DNA of 64,000 nt from Pseudomonadota bacterium (GCA_021805565.1 JAJZFA010000061.1:1-64000); one strand, 5' to 3'; positions 1 through 9,788 are shown, numbered from the stretch's first letter. The notes: a model not told the origin generated them from the sequence alone. Made by a program: numbers and translations.

Positions 1-65
1 CGAAAATGCGGGTGCGATCGCAAGAAGGCCAAAAGCGCTTCGTCGCTGACTTTCACCGTCGCCAT
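1..65 (-). CDS. DUF484-like protein, N-terminal fragment (runs off window start)
   Basis: Reverse strand from cat at 63-65 reads MATVKVSDEALLAFLRSHPHF, resembling the N-terminus of DUF484 proteins (xxFLRxHPxF). Confidence 0.5.
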   Translation of the reverse strand, partial: MATVKVSDEALLAFLRSHPHF

Positions 66-82
66 GGGTCGGAGTTCCGCGA

Positions 83-700
83 TTGCCGAATCCTCAGCTT
101 ACTCCACACAACGTAGAATCGCACCTGGTCGTGATGACCACCGTCTCATTCTATGCCATTACGGTTTACACGCCGACCTTCGGCAGGACCGTGCTGAAAC
201 TAACGACCGCCGACAGCCTGATCGTGACGTTTTGCGTCGGACTTTCCAACTTCATCTGGCTGCCGGTGATGGGGGCGCTGTCGGATCGGGTGCGGCGCAA
301 GCCACTGTTGATCGTGTTCTCGACACTGACTTTCCTCACCGCCTATCCGGCATTGGCCTGGCTGGTCAACCCACCCAGTTTCGCGAACATGCTGATCGTG
401 CTGCTGTGACTGTCATTTCTGTATGGCAGCTATAACGGCGCGATGGTGGTGGCGCTGACGGAAATCGTTCCGGTGGAAGTTCGCACGGCCGGCTTTTCCC
501 TGGTCTATGCGCTGGCGACGGCACTGTTCGGCGGTTTTACGCCGCTGATCTCCACTTGGCTGATCCAGGCGACGGGCAACCGAGCGGCGCCCGGCCTATG
601 GATGGGGTTTGCAGACGCGTGCGGTTTGGTGGCGACACTGGCGATTTACAGCGGCAACGCGGTGCGGACGCGCGCGGATCGGCGAGGCCAGATCGCATAG
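83..700 (+). pseudogene. MFS (citrate/MHS-type) transporter, C-terminal half with in-frame stop
   Basis: ORFs 83-409 and 443-700 share one frame separated by TGA at 407-409; joined they read VVMTTVSFYAITVYTPTFG...GALSDRVRRKPLL...GSYNGAMVVALTEIVPVEVRTAGFSL. The N-terminal half is absent. Confidence 0.8.
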
Positions 701-707
701 CGAACCG

Positions 708-1484
708 TCAGTTCGGCTGCATCGGTTCCAGCCCCGTGGCGGCAACGGCGGCGCGGGAGGCGGGCGACGCCAGGAAGCGCAGCAGGTCGGCGGCTTCCCC
801 GGGGTGCGCCGAACCGGCGATCACGCCGCCGGAAAACACTGTGTATTTTTGAAGATCGGGCGGCAGCGGCCCCAGCAGATCGATTCCCGCGATGGGCTTC
901 AGTTCGCTGATCTGCTGAAAGCCGATCTCCGCCTCCCCGCGCGCCACCGCTTCGCCCACGGGTTCGGCGGGGATCATCCGGGCCTTACCGGCGACATCCG
1001 CGACAATTCCCAGCTTCACGAACATATCGTTGGCGATATAGACTCCGCTGGCACTGTCGGAATAGGCGATCGACCGGGCGGCGAGCAGCGCGGCCTTCAG
1101 GGCCGCAGAGGTGGCGATGTCGGGATGCGGCGCGCCATGGCGGACCACCACGCCGATGCCGGAACGGGCAAGGTCCACCCGGCTGCCGGCGACGACCTTG
1201 CCTTCGTCGATCAGCTTCCCAAGGGCGTAACCGACCATGATGACGACATCGGGCTTTTCCCCCCGTTGAAGCCGCATTGGCACCGCGTTCGGGGTGTTGC
1301 CCATGCTGGGGCCCCAGGCAATCGCCAGCGAAGCGCCGGTCTGCTGTTCGAACACCGGCGCCAACGCCTTGTACGCGGCCGCGAAACCGCCAGAACTGAC
1401 AACCTGAATCTCCGCCGCGCCGGCGACGGTCATCGGCGCCAGCAAGCCTGCCAGAACGATCAGCGGACGAAGCAGACGATGCAT
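708..1484 (-). CDS. Substrate-binding periplasmic protein (ModA-like)
   Basis: Signal peptide, then AEIQVVSSGGFAAAYKALAPVFEQQTG...GEKPDVVIM...; extracellular solute-binding fold. Confidence 0.75.
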   Translation of the reverse strand: MHRLLRPLIVLAGLLAPMTVAGAAEIQVVSSGGFAAAYKALAPVFEQQTGASLAIAWGPSMGNTPNAVPMRLQRGEKPDVVIMVGYALGKLIDEGKVVAGSRVDLARSGIGVVVRHGAPHPDIATSAALKAALLAARSIAYSDSASGVYIANDMFVKLGIVADVAGKARMIPAEPVGEAVARGEAEIGFQQISELKPIAGIDLLGPLPPDLQKYTVFSGGVIAGSAHPGEAADLLRFLASPASRAAVAATGLEPMQPN

Positions 1485-1535
1485 TGGACGGACCTCATCG
1501 CGAAAAACCGGCAAATTTGCCGGACCCACGCCGGA

Positions 1536-2375
1536 CTAATTGCCAGCGCGGCCCAGCAGCAAAGGCAAATACCGTGTCAGCATGCCGTCCTGATCGCGCA
1601 ATTCATGCACGATGGTGAAGTGATCGGCATGCGGCACCGGAATCAGCGCGCCCGGCAGATGCGCCGCCGAACGCAGGGCGTGCAAATCCTGGCTGTCCGA
1701 GATCAGCGGCGGCAGTTCAGCCGTGCCGAAGGCGAACGCCAGCGGCTTGTTCACTTGCGGTAGCCGCATCGGCGACAACGCAACAATCTCGTGTTCCGTC
1801 AGGCGCAGCTTGTCGTTGAGGTAGGTGTCGCGCACCGGCCCCAGTTCGAAAATGCCGGAAATGGCCAGCCCGGCCTTCACAAGCGGATGGCCCAGACACA
1901 TCGCCGTCAGGTGCCCGCCGGCCGACCAGCCCGACAGCACGACAGGCCCGTTGATGCCGTGCGCCGGGCCATGCGCGGCCAGCCAATCCAGCGCCGCATG
2001 GATCTCGGCCACGATCTCGGTCAGCGACGCATCGGGCGCCAGGGTATAACCCGGCAGTGCCGCCGCCCAGCCCCTGGCATGCGGGCCGGCGATCAGGTTG
2101 GCGAACTGGTCCTTGCTGTTGCGCTGCCAATAACCGCCATGAATGAACACGATGCACGGCGCATCCGGATCGGCCACCGGAAACAGATCCCATGTGTTGC
2201 GCGCCCGCTCGCCATAGCGAAGGTCCAAATGCAGCCCGTTGGTCGCGCGAAATACCGCGGAGGCGATTTCCCGAGCGGTGTTGAGAACCGGGCTGTCGGC
2301 GACGGCGGCGGAATTGTTGTAGGCTGCGTCGCGTTCGGCCTGATTCAGCAGGCCCCAGCGATCCGTGACTCTCAT
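1536..2375 (-). CDS. Alpha/beta hydrolase (arylformamidase-like)
   Basis: VFIHGGYWQRNSKDQF and GWSAGGHL nucleophile elbow. Confidence 0.8.
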   Translation of the reverse strand: MRVTDRWGLLNQAERDAAYNNSAAVADSPVLNTAREIASAVFRATNGLHLDLRYGERARNTWDLFPVADPDAPCIVFIHGGYWQRNSKDQFANLIAGPHARGWAAALPGYTLAPDASLTEIVAEIHAALDWLAAHGPAHGINGPVVLSGWSAGGHLTAMCLGHPLVKAGLAISGIFELGPVRDTYLNDKLRLTEHEIVALSPMRLPQVNKPLAFAFGTAELPPLISDSQDLHALRSAAHLPGALIPVPHADHFTIVHELRDQDGMLTRYLPLLLGRAGN

Positions 2376-3256
2376 GCGATCGCCTTTTCATACCAGTCCA
2401 TGATCTGCCGCCCCTGCCAGAACAGCGTGCCCGGACGGCTGGCCATATGGGTCAGAGCGCGCTCGAACCAGCCGATCCGGTGCGGCACGCCGCTTATGTA
2501 GGGATGGACCGCCAGACCCATGACCTTGGCGCCCTGCTCGCCCGCTTCCTCATAGAGCCGCTCGAACTGCGCGACGGTACGGTCGAACAGTTCCTCCGCG
2601 CGGTGATGCTGAATTGCCATGATCGGAATATCGTTCAGTTCCACGCTGTAGGGCATCGTCAACAGCGGCCCGTGTGCGGTACGCAGCGTGGCGGGCAGGT
2701 CATCGACCACCCAGTCGGCGCAATATCGGATGCCGGCTTCGGCGAGCAGATCGGGGGTATCCAGGGTTTCGGTCAGGCCGGGCGCAAGCCAGCCAACCGG
2801 TTCATGGCCGCCGGCCGTCCGCAAGGCGGCGATGGCGTCGCGGATCATGGCACGCTGGTCGTCGATCATATGCGTGGCCATCTGATGGTAGCCATGCACC
2901 ATGAACTCCCATCCCGCGTCGCGGCACGCATCGGTCACACGCGGATAGGCCGCGGGAACCGAACCGTTGATCGCCAGCGTGGGTGCGATGCCGTGCAGAT
3001 CCAGGGCGGCTTTCAGGCGCCAGAAACCGACGCGCATCCCATATTCATGCCACGCCCAGTTGGGCAGGTCCGGCACCACCGAAGCGCCCTGCGGCGGCGT
3101 CAACGTCTGACGCGGCATGGCGCGATCGATATCCCACCGCTCGATATTCACCACCAGAAACACCGCGACGCGCTTGCCGCCGGGCAGCGCGAGTTTCGGG
3201 CGGTCGATGGAGGCCAGATAGTCCAGCCGCTGGAATGGCATTCGCGGGTCTGTCAT
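2372..3256 (-). CDS. Polysaccharide deacetylase family protein (PuuE/allantoinase-like)
   Basis: MTDPRMPFQRLDYLASIDRPKLALPGGKRVAVFLVVNIERWDID...NWAWHEYGMRVGFWR; overlaps the next gene by 4 nt. Confidence 0.75.
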   Translation of the reverse strand: MTDPRMPFQRLDYLASIDRPKLALPGGKRVAVFLVVNIERWDIDRAMPRQTLTPPQGASVVPDLPNWAWHEYGMRVGFWRLKAALDLHGIAPTLAINGSVPAAYPRVTDACRDAGWEFMVHGYHQMATHMIDDQRAMIRDAIAALRTAGGHEPVGWLAPGLTETLDTPDLLAEAGIRYCADWVVDDLPATLRTAHGPLLTMPYSVELNDIPIMAIQHHRAEELFDRTVAQFERLYEEAGEQGAKVMGLAVHPYISGVPHRIGWFERALTHMASRPGTLFWQGRQIMDWYEKAIA

Positions 3257-3314
3257 CGGGCGATGATGACCGGGGACGGCCGACGGTTCAAGCCGCGATC
3301 TGGCTTGCGTCGCC

Positions 3315-3740
3315 CTACCGGTTGGCCCACAGCCCCGGCGTGGCAACCTCGATCGAGTGACCATCCGGGTCGCGGAAATACAGGCTGGTTCCGCCCCTGG
3401 GCCAAACGATCCGGCTTTCCACCCCAATACCGGCCTGACACAGATGGTCTTCCCAGGCCGCCAGTTCGCCGAACGGGATCGCGAACGCCAGATGCAGGTG
3501 GCCCGTCCCATGATGCGGCGGGATAGTGCCGTCAGCCAGCGGCGCAGGCCGATGTGTCATGCCATGGCGAAACAGCAGCAACACCTGCTCACCGGGAACT
3601 TCCATCGCGCACATCCGCTCATCGTGAAACACGCCGGCAAACCCGAAGACCCGCTCATAGAACCCACGCGAACGATCCAGGTCATCGACGTAAAGCGATG
3701 TTTCCAGAATCTTGCTGACACGCGGAACTGTTCGCTGCAT
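3315..3740 (-). CDS. VOC/glyoxalase family protein
   Basis: ILETSLYVDDLDRSRGFYERVFGF...YFRDPDGHSIEVATPG. Confidence 0.85.
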   Translation of the reverse strand: MQRTVPRVSKILETSLYVDDLDRSRGFYERVFGFAGVFHDERMCAMEVPGEQVLLLFRHGMTHRPAPLADGTIPPHHGTGHLHLAFAIPFGELAAWEDHLCQAGIGVESRIVWPRGGTSLYFRDPDGHSIEVATPGLWANR

Positions 3741-3794
3741 CGGCCCCCCTTGGATGGCGACGGATCATGTTCCTCCGGCCGGGGGCGGATCAAA

Positions 3795-4016
3795 TCACAC
3801 GCGGGTCCGGGCCACCGACTTGATCGTGCCTCGCGGCCGTCCGGAGGCCAACCCGATTTCCCGGTCTTGCGCCTCGATCGCCGGCTTGGCGGCCTCATCG
3901 CCATCCAACCCACGCAGCACGGACCCCAGCACCTTGCGATTGGACGTCACGGTACCGTCGACATAGGTCACGTCGAACAGCACGAAGGTGCTTTCGTTCC
4001 GCCTCTTCATCGCCAT
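3795..4016 (-). CDS. Small conserved hypothetical protein
   Basis: MKRRNESTFVLFDVTYVDGTVTSNRKV...; operonic position. Confidence 0.5.
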   Translation of the reverse strand: MAMKRRNESTFVLFDVTYVDGTVTSNRKVLGSVLRGLDGDEAAKPAIEAQDREIGLASGRPRGTIKSVARTRV

Positions 4017-4046
4017 CGCGCTAATCCCGGCCTGGCATACGCACGA

Positions 4047-4220
4047 TCATGCGCCGCCCGCTTCGCTGGATTCCGGCCCGGCAGGCGCGGTGCCATCCTG
4101 TTCGGCCTTACGCCGCTCCGCCGCGGCGTCTTCCTTCTCGCGCAGCTTCGCTTCTTTTTTCGCCTGCTTCGCGCGATCGCGTTCCGCGCGCTGCTGATTG
4201 TAGTTCGGCTTGAATACCAT
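4047..4220 (-). CDS. Small highly charged hypothetical protein
   Basis: MVFKPNYNQQRAERDRAKQAKKEAKLREKEDAAAERRKAEQ. Confidence 0.5.
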   Translation of the reverse strand: MVFKPNYNQQRAERDRAKQAKKEAKLREKEDAAAERRKAEQDGTAPAGPESSEAGGA

Positions 4221-4291
4221 GCTTTCCTCTTGCATCCCCCACGGCGGGCTTCCAGCAGAAACCACACCCCAGCGCGGTCACATTGCCGCTT

Positions 4292-4966
4292 CTATACCGG
4301 TTCGGACGCCAGCGATACCGTGCTTTCGGGCGACGTCTCGCCCGCCTCGTCGCGAACACGGGCGGCACGGGCGGTATCGGCCGTTCGCCCATCGGCCAGT
4401 TTCTGAGTCAGTTGGACAATCGCCTCTGCCTTGTCGATGCCATTCACACCGGCAAACTCCCCGGCAAGGCGATCGATCGCCAGTTCGAACAGGTTCCGCT
4501 GGCTGTAACTGGGCGCCGATCCATTGGCCGCGCTTTGTAGATCGCGGCACACCTCGGCCACGCTTTTCAGGTCGCCGGAATTGATCTTCGCCTGAAACTC
4601 CTGCGCGCGCTTGGCCCACATCAGCCGGCTGACTTTCGGGCGTCCGGCCAGAATCGTCATCGCCTGCGCCATGGCTTCCTTGCTCGCCAGCTTGCGCAGC
4701 CCGGTCACCCTGGCCTGCGCCACGGGCACCCGCAGCGTCATTTTGTTCTCATCGAACGAGATATAGATCAGGTCCAGCTTGTGGCCGCCGATCTCCTCCG
4801 ATCCGACCTTATCGATCTTGCCAACGCCATGGGTTGGATAGACGACGAAGTCGCCCTTCCGGAACGGATCGTCGTCCCGCTGCCTGGGCTGCGCCGCTGT
4901 CGCGCCATACGCCGCCGATACCATCGCCTTCGTGATTTCCGCTGCCGCCAATTTGCCCACCTGCAT
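4292..4966 (-). CDS. carD: CarD family transcriptional regulator
   Basis: FRKGDFVVYPTHGVGKIDKVGSEEIGGHKLDLIYISFDENKMTLRVP, the CarD/CdnL RNAP-interaction domain signature. Confidence 0.92.
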   Translation of the reverse strand: MQVGKLAAAEITKAMVSAAYGATAAQPRQRDDDPFRKGDFVVYPTHGVGKIDKVGSEEIGGHKLDLIYISFDENKMTLRVPVAQARVTGLRKLASKEAMAQAMTILAGRPKVSRLMWAKRAQEFQAKINSGDLKSVAEVCRDLQSAANGSAPSYSQRNLFELAIDRLAGEFAGVNGIDKAEAIVQLTQKLADGRTADTARAARVRDEAGETSPESTVSLASEPV

Positions 4967-5147
4967 CCAAAGCCAACCCTTATATAGGAATTTTCGGCGC
5001 AGATACACTGGCCCCATCGCACATCGCGAACCGTCCCGGCCGGAGGTGCCGCGAACCGGCCTGGGCCATGAACCGGCCGGGTCCAGACGAGCGCCGCACA
5101 GCGCACCGATCTGCCGGCCGGCAAGGCGCGGCCCCGCCGAACGGCCA

Positions 5148-5161
5148 TTGATCCAAATCAA
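5148..5161. promoter_or_regulatory. FNR/CRP-family binding site (TTGAT-CCAA-ATCAA)
   Basis: Perfect TTGAT-N4-ATCAA palindrome about 110 nt upstream of the Rid-domain ORF start (5266). Confidence 0.6.
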
Positions 5162-5265
5162 ATACATATCCTGACCGGATGCCTAGAGAGGCTGCAACTC
5201 GGGTCGTTGCACTCGAAGCTGGAACGATGCCCGCGGCGGCATCCTTCCATGTAAAAGGATTGACA

Positions 5266-6429
5266 ATGGCCTATTCGACCGACGGCATTGCTTTCTCCAG
5301 CTTTCGCGGATCGTCCGGAAGCACCGAACATTACATCGCCATCGAAGCACCCGCCGATCTTAGCCTGCAACGGCAGATCGATGCGGTCGCTCGGCGCTAC
5401 GCCGAGGCATTGCAGACTCTCCGTCTGGCTCCGGAAAGCGCGATCTTCCGACGCATTTATCTCAGCGATGCCGCGAATCAGGCCGCTGTATTGCGCGAGA
5501 GCAGCCTGTTCCTTCAGCCGCCGCACAGTCCGGTCGCGGTCGCGATGGTGCAGCAGCAGCCGCTGCCCGATAGCAAGATCGCTCTGCTTGCCTATCACGT
5601 GGACAGCCCGGAACCGGTGATCAAGCGGCACCTGTCTCCCGGACACACGATCGCCGAATCCGGCGGCCTCCGCCACCTGTGGAGTACCGGCCTGTGTGCG
5701 GCCGACAGCAGCCAGCCCGGCTCCACCGCCGCACAAACACACGAGATATTCGGCCAACTGATCGAAACCTTGGACGGACAGGGCGCGACGCTGGCCGATA
5801 ACTGCGTGCGCACCTGGATTTACGTCAAGGATGTCGATGTATTTTACCAGGACATGGTCAGCGCCCGCACCGCATTGTTCGGCCGGCACGGCCTGACGCG
5901 CGATACCCACTATATTGCCAGCACCGGAATCGAGGGAAGCTGCCAGCACCGCTACGACACGGTTCTGATGGATTCCTACTCCATTCTTGGGTTGAAGCCC
6001 GCACAGGTGTTCTATCTGAATGACTTCGACCGCCTCTGCGCGACAAAGGACTACAACGTAACGTTCGAGCGCGGGACGCGGATCGCCTATGCCGACCGGG
6101 CCCATCATTTCATTTCAGGTACAGCAAGCATCGATGCCTCCGGACAGGTAGTGCATCCAGGCGACGTGCAACGCCAGCTCGATCGGGCGCTCGTCAATGT
6201 CGATTCATTGCTGAAATCGGGCGGAGCCCGGCTTGAAGACATGACGCATCTCTTGGTCTATCTGCGCGATCCTAGCGATTACGCAGTCATCGAGCGGCGG
6301 CTCGCGGAACGATACCCCGCAATTCCACGGTTGATTTTGCGTGGGGCGGTGTGCCGCCCCGAATGGCTGGTGGAAGTCGAAGGCATCGCCATAGCCCGGC
6401 ACGACGCACCCGCACTCCCGCGATTTTAA
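5266..6429 (+). CDS. Rid (YjgF/YER057c/UK114) superfamily protein, probable double-domain
   Basis: C-terminal ISGTASIDASGQVVHPGDVQRQLDRALVNVDSLLKSGGARLEDMTHLLVYLRDPSDY is Rid-like; the N-terminal half has a related pattern. RBS aaaagga before ATG. Confidence 0.75.
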   Translation: MAYSTDGIAFSSFRGSSGSTEHYIAIEAPADLSLQRQIDAVARRYAEALQTLRLAPESAIFRRIYLSDAANQAAVLRESSLFLQPPHSPVAVAMVQQQPLPDSKIALLAYHVDSPEPVIKRHLSPGHTIAESGGLRHLWSTGLCAADSSQPGSTAAQTHEIFGQLIETLDGQGATLADNCVRTWIYVKDVDVFYQDMVSARTALFGRHGLTRDTHYIASTGIEGSCQHRYDTVLMDSYSILGLKPAQVFYLNDFDRLCATKDYNVTFERGTRIAYADRAHHFISGTASIDASGQVVHPGDVQRQLDRALVNVDSLLKSGGARLEDMTHLLVYLRDPSDYAVIERRLAERYPAIPRLILRGAVCRPEWLVEVEGIAIARHDAPALPRF

Positions 6430-6468
6430 AATCTTGCCGGCGGTAGAAAGCAACAAGGAAACCCCCCG

Positions 6469-7158
6469 ATGAGCGATACCGGCGAACCACTGTCGATGAT
6501 CGACGAAGCCGCGGTTATGGCAGCCGAACTCCGGCACGATCCGTATGATTTCACTTACATAGAACAAGCACTACCCGCCCGGCTGAAGGACGATGTACTT
6601 GCCGATGCGCCACATATTCCGGATCGCGGAAGTTACGGTCTGCCCAGCTTGGTGCGCGGGCCGCACTTCGATGCGGTGATCGGAGACCTGCTGAGCACGC
6701 GCTTCCGGCACCTGGTCGAACAAAAATTCGATACCGACCTGAGCAACCGGCCACCCTGTATCGTTATGATGGGTAATACCACGGGAAACTATAACGAAGG
6801 CTACGCCCACCCCGACAGCAAGCACAAAATCATCACCGTCCTGCTCGGTTTTTCCCGCGAGTGGCCTTATGAACGCGGCCGGCTGCGTGTGCTGCGCAGC
6901 GAGAATCGCGACGATTATGCCTTCGAATTCGCGCCCGAATTCGGCCGGATGCTGATGTTTCGCGTGTGCGATCGTTCCTGGCACGGATTCTTGCCGCAGA
7001 AGGGACAGCGCATGAGCCTGCAGCTCTGCTACGTCGATTCGGCGGCCTATGTGCGCAAGGAATACTGGCGACATAGCGCCAGCGCCTATGCCAAATCGAT
7101 ACCGCTGCTGCGCAAAGCCATCGATTGGGCGCCCCGCCGTCTGCCAGGAGCAAAGTAA
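6469..7158 (+). CDS. Putative 2OG-Fe(II) oxygenase
   Basis: HPDSKHKIITVLLGFS...GRLRVLRS...GRMLMFRVCDRSWHGFLPQKGQRMSLQLCYV: HxD...H double-stranded beta-helix pattern. Confidence 0.65.
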   Translation: MSDTGEPLSMIDEAAVMAAELRHDPYDFTYIEQALPARLKDDVLADAPHIPDRGSYGLPSLVRGPHFDAVIGDLLSTRFRHLVEQKFDTDLSNRPPCIVMMGNTTGNYNEGYAHPDSKHKIITVLLGFSREWPYERGRLRVLRSENRDDYAFEFAPEFGRMLMFRVCDRSWHGFLPQKGQRMSLQLCYVDSAAYVRKEYWRHSASAYAKSIPLLRKAIDWAPRRLPGAK

Positions 7159-7835
7159 TGCAGTACCCACCCATCGTGTCCGCCGACGATATCGAACGGC
7201 ATTTTCTTCGATCCGTCCGGGCCGCTCTGCGTTGGGACAGCCCCTATCGTCACTGGGCCCTGACAGATGTCTTTCCGATCGATCTATGCACCGGGATTTT
7301 GTCGCTGCCGGTCTGCCCGCCCAACCTTGGCCAGACCGACGGGACGCGAAACAGCTATAACGCCGCACGGTGCTTCATCACGCCGGCCATGCGGGCGAAA
7401 TTTCCATGCTGCCAGGCACTGTCGGACGCGCTGCAACGCCCGGACGTGGCGCGACTGATGGCGGAAACCTGCGACATTCCGGCGACAGGCGGCTATTTGC
7501 GGATGGAATACATTCAGGACATCGATGGCGCGTGGCTGGAACCGCATCGCGACATACCGGAAAAGCTGTTCTCCATGGTGATCTATCTTGTCACCGGACC
7601 GGACGCGGCGGACTGGGGCACCGATATCTACGACGCCAACCGCCAGTGGGCCGGCCGTTCGCCGGCCGATTTCAATTCAGGCGTGATCTTCGTTCCCGGA
7701 CCGGCCACATGGCATGGCTTCGAACCGCGCCCGATCGAGGGCGTGCGCCGGTTGATGGAAATCAACTACGTACGGTCTGACTGGCGGGATCGCGGGCAAC
7801 TCGCATTCCCCGATCGACCGGCCGGATTGGGCTAA
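7158..7835 (+). CDS. Putative 2OG-Fe(II) oxygenase (paralogous class)
   Basis: LEPHRDIPEKLFSMVIYL...GTDIYD...FNSGVIFVPGPATWHGFEPRPIEGVRRLMEINYV; starts in TAATG overlap with the upstream gene. Confidence 0.65.
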   Translation: MQYPPIVSADDIERHFLRSVRAALRWDSPYRHWALTDVFPIDLCTGILSLPVCPPNLGQTDGTRNSYNAARCFITPAMRAKFPCCQALSDALQRPDVARLMAETCDIPATGGYLRMEYIQDIDGAWLEPHRDIPEKLFSMVIYLVTGPDAADWGTDIYDANRQWAGRSPADFNSGVIFVPGPATWHGFEPRPIEGVRRLMEINYVRSDWRDRGQLAFPDRPAGLG

Positions 7836-7859
7836 GCAGCCCTCCGGCGCCGCGCGATA

Positions 7860-7900
7860 CGGGCATCCACGACGATTGTCGTTAAGACCGTGGATGCCCG
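7860..7900. terminator. Bidirectional hairpin between convergent genes
   Basis: 12-bp perfect inverted repeat CGGGCATCCACG (7860-7871) / CGTGGATGCCCG (7889-7900). Confidence 0.55.
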
Positions 7901-7912
7901 CGCATGCCGGTA

Positions 7913-8383
7913 TTACTTATAATATCCGACGCCGCAGACCTGATCGGCCACCTTGGTAAAGAACGTGACTTTCTCCACCGGCGTACGCGAGGCCGGCTCC
8001 GGCCATTCGTAATTGATTGCCTTGACCTGGCCGTCCTGCGCGATGGCCAGCATTTCCTGCCCGAACGCGACACCGTTGATATCGTAGATGTCCTTGATGT
8101 TCCGGCCGATCTGAACCGGATCGATATGCGCGTCCACCGTCCCATCCAGCCGGGCACAGAAGACATACAGATCGTGATCGCGAAACCCTTGCGAACCGGC
8201 CGTGAATTCGGCAAGCGCCTTGGGCTCGTTCGCCTTCACCGCCCCGACAGCGCGCTCCAACATCGCCCGCGCTTCGGCCGCCGAACCCCTGCCGCTGGAA
8301 CCAGCGGCCCGCCCGACCAGCCCTCCGACCAGCACCAGGGCGGCAAGAATGCCAAACATCGCGAAACTAAGTGATTTTTTCAT
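7913..8383 (-). CDS. Exported single cache-domain protein
   Basis: N-terminal hydrophobic segment, then GFRDHDLYVFCARLDGTVDAHIDPVQIGRNIKDIYDINGVAFGQEML, a Cache-like pattern. Confidence 0.65.
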   Translation of the reverse strand: MKKSLSFAMFGILAALVLVGGLVGRAAGSSGRGSAAEARAMLERAVGAVKANEPKALAEFTAGSQGFRDHDLYVFCARLDGTVDAHIDPVQIGRNIKDIYDINGVAFGQEMLAIAQDGQVKAINYEWPEPASRTPVEKVTFFTKVADQVCGVGYYK

Positions 8384-8414
8384 TGTAGGCTCTCCTGTAT
8401 GGCGACGCCGCGGT

Positions 8415-9788
8415 TCAGAAAATCAGCCACGCGAACACATAGAGAGTGTTGTTGTCGCTCGCATTGCGGCCATTACCATCGTAGTTGGTGGTGCCACCGT
8501 TAAACTGCGTGTAAACCGTGTATTGTACGCCCAGTTTAAGATTGACCCAGGGACCATACTTGGAATCCGACTTCCCAAACGGCACGTAATCGGCCTCCAG
8601 GATAAACGCATTGCTGTCTGGCTTGCCGTTCGCGCTGCCGGTCAGCGGCGCCGGTGCATACAGCGTCGGGTCGGCCGTCCCCCAGGTCTTGATCCAGCCG
8701 ATCGTCGCGCCGTACGTCTGTTGGTAGTAATACGTGCCGCTCAAGCGGACCTGATTCAACGCACCGTTCGGCTGATTGGCCGCGCCCGTTGCATACGAAC
8801 TGGACAGAGTCCGGGCCTCGTGGTCGAAAATACCAAGTACCGAGAAGATGTTCTTACCGTCGCCGATCCACTGGTATCCGCCATCCAGCGCCATGTCGGT
8901 ATAGCTGTCATGTCCGTTAGCCCCGTTGACCGAGAATGTCGCGACCGTGGGGTTGAAATCGGAATGCATGAAAATGCCGCCGACCTCGGCCGATTGTCCG
9001 TTCCAGTTCCATTCATACGCAACCCGAGCATAGGGCGCTGGGGCGGACGTGGACCCCGGACCATACCCGTTGCCGGTGTAGCTCAGCAGGCTGGGGCCGA
9101 ACGTATTGTAAAGCCCGGCTTCTACATACAATGACCGGTCGTACCAGGCGTAAACCGTCGCACCCAGCGAATTGCCCGACAACGCGCCCGCCAGGATCGG
9201 CTGTGCGGTCGGCACCAGCGAAAGCGCTGACTGGACATAGGGATAACCCCAGGCATAGGTCGAATTATACGGATCCTGCACCGTTGGGCCGTTGTTGACA
9301 TCCAGGCCGATCCGCAACTCGCTGTTGCCTACGTTCAACGGCGTGGTCAGGCGGAGATCGGTATTGTCGAGATGCGAGGCGCTGGTGATACCGTTAAACG
9401 TCCCTTGGATCATGCCACCGGCATAGTCGTTGACCCGTCCGGCGAGGAAAATGCTGATCTGGTCCATGGCGAAATTGCCGTTGGACCCATAGTTATTGGC
9501 GGCGGGCTGGCCCTGCCCCTTCGTCGTATTCGTATAGGATCCGAGCAGCATCACCGACAACGGAATTGGCGTCGATCCGTCGCCGCCGGTCTGGGTATAG
9601 CCGCCGATCTTGAAGGCCCGCCCGAACGCGGTCAGTTGCGGCCCGAACGCGCCGATATGGCAGGTGGTGCAAGGCTGGCCCGTCTGCTGCGCAAACGCGG
9701 GGACAGCGCGTGCCCGAGCCGGCAGCAGTAATAGTGGCGTCAGCGCCGCAAGCAGACTTACGCGCCGGCATGTCATCGTGTGAAACAT
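8415..9788 (-). CDS. Cyc2-like monoheme cytochrome fused to outer-membrane beta-barrel
   Basis: Signal peptide, VPAFAQQTGQPCTTCHIGAFGPQLTAFGRAFKIGGYT (CxxCH plus FGRxFKxxGY), then ~400 aa of alternating barrel-like sequence ending in aromatic ...YVFAWLIF. Confidence 0.75.
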   Translation of the reverse strand: MFHTMTCRRVSLLAALTPLLLLPARARAVPAFAQQTGQPCTTCHIGAFGPQLTAFGRAFKIGGYTQTGGDGSTPIPLSVMLLGSYTNTTKGQGQPAANNYGSNGNFAMDQISIFLAGRVNDYAGGMIQGTFNGITSASHLDNTDLRLTTPLNVGNSELRIGLDVNNGPTVQDPYNSTYAWGYPYVQSALSLVPTAQPILAGALSGNSLGATVYAWYDRSLYVEAGLYNTFGPSLLSYTGNGYGPGSTSAPAPYARVAYEWNWNGQSAEVGGIFMHSDFNPTVATFSVNGANGHDSYTDMALDGGYQWIGDGKNIFSVLGIFDHEARTLSSSYATGAANQPNGALNQVRLSGTYYYQQTYGATIGWIKTWGTADPTLYAPAPLTGSANGKPDSNAFILEADYVPFGKSDSKYGPWVNLKLGVQYTVYTQFNGGTTNYDGNGRNASDNNTLYVFAWLIF

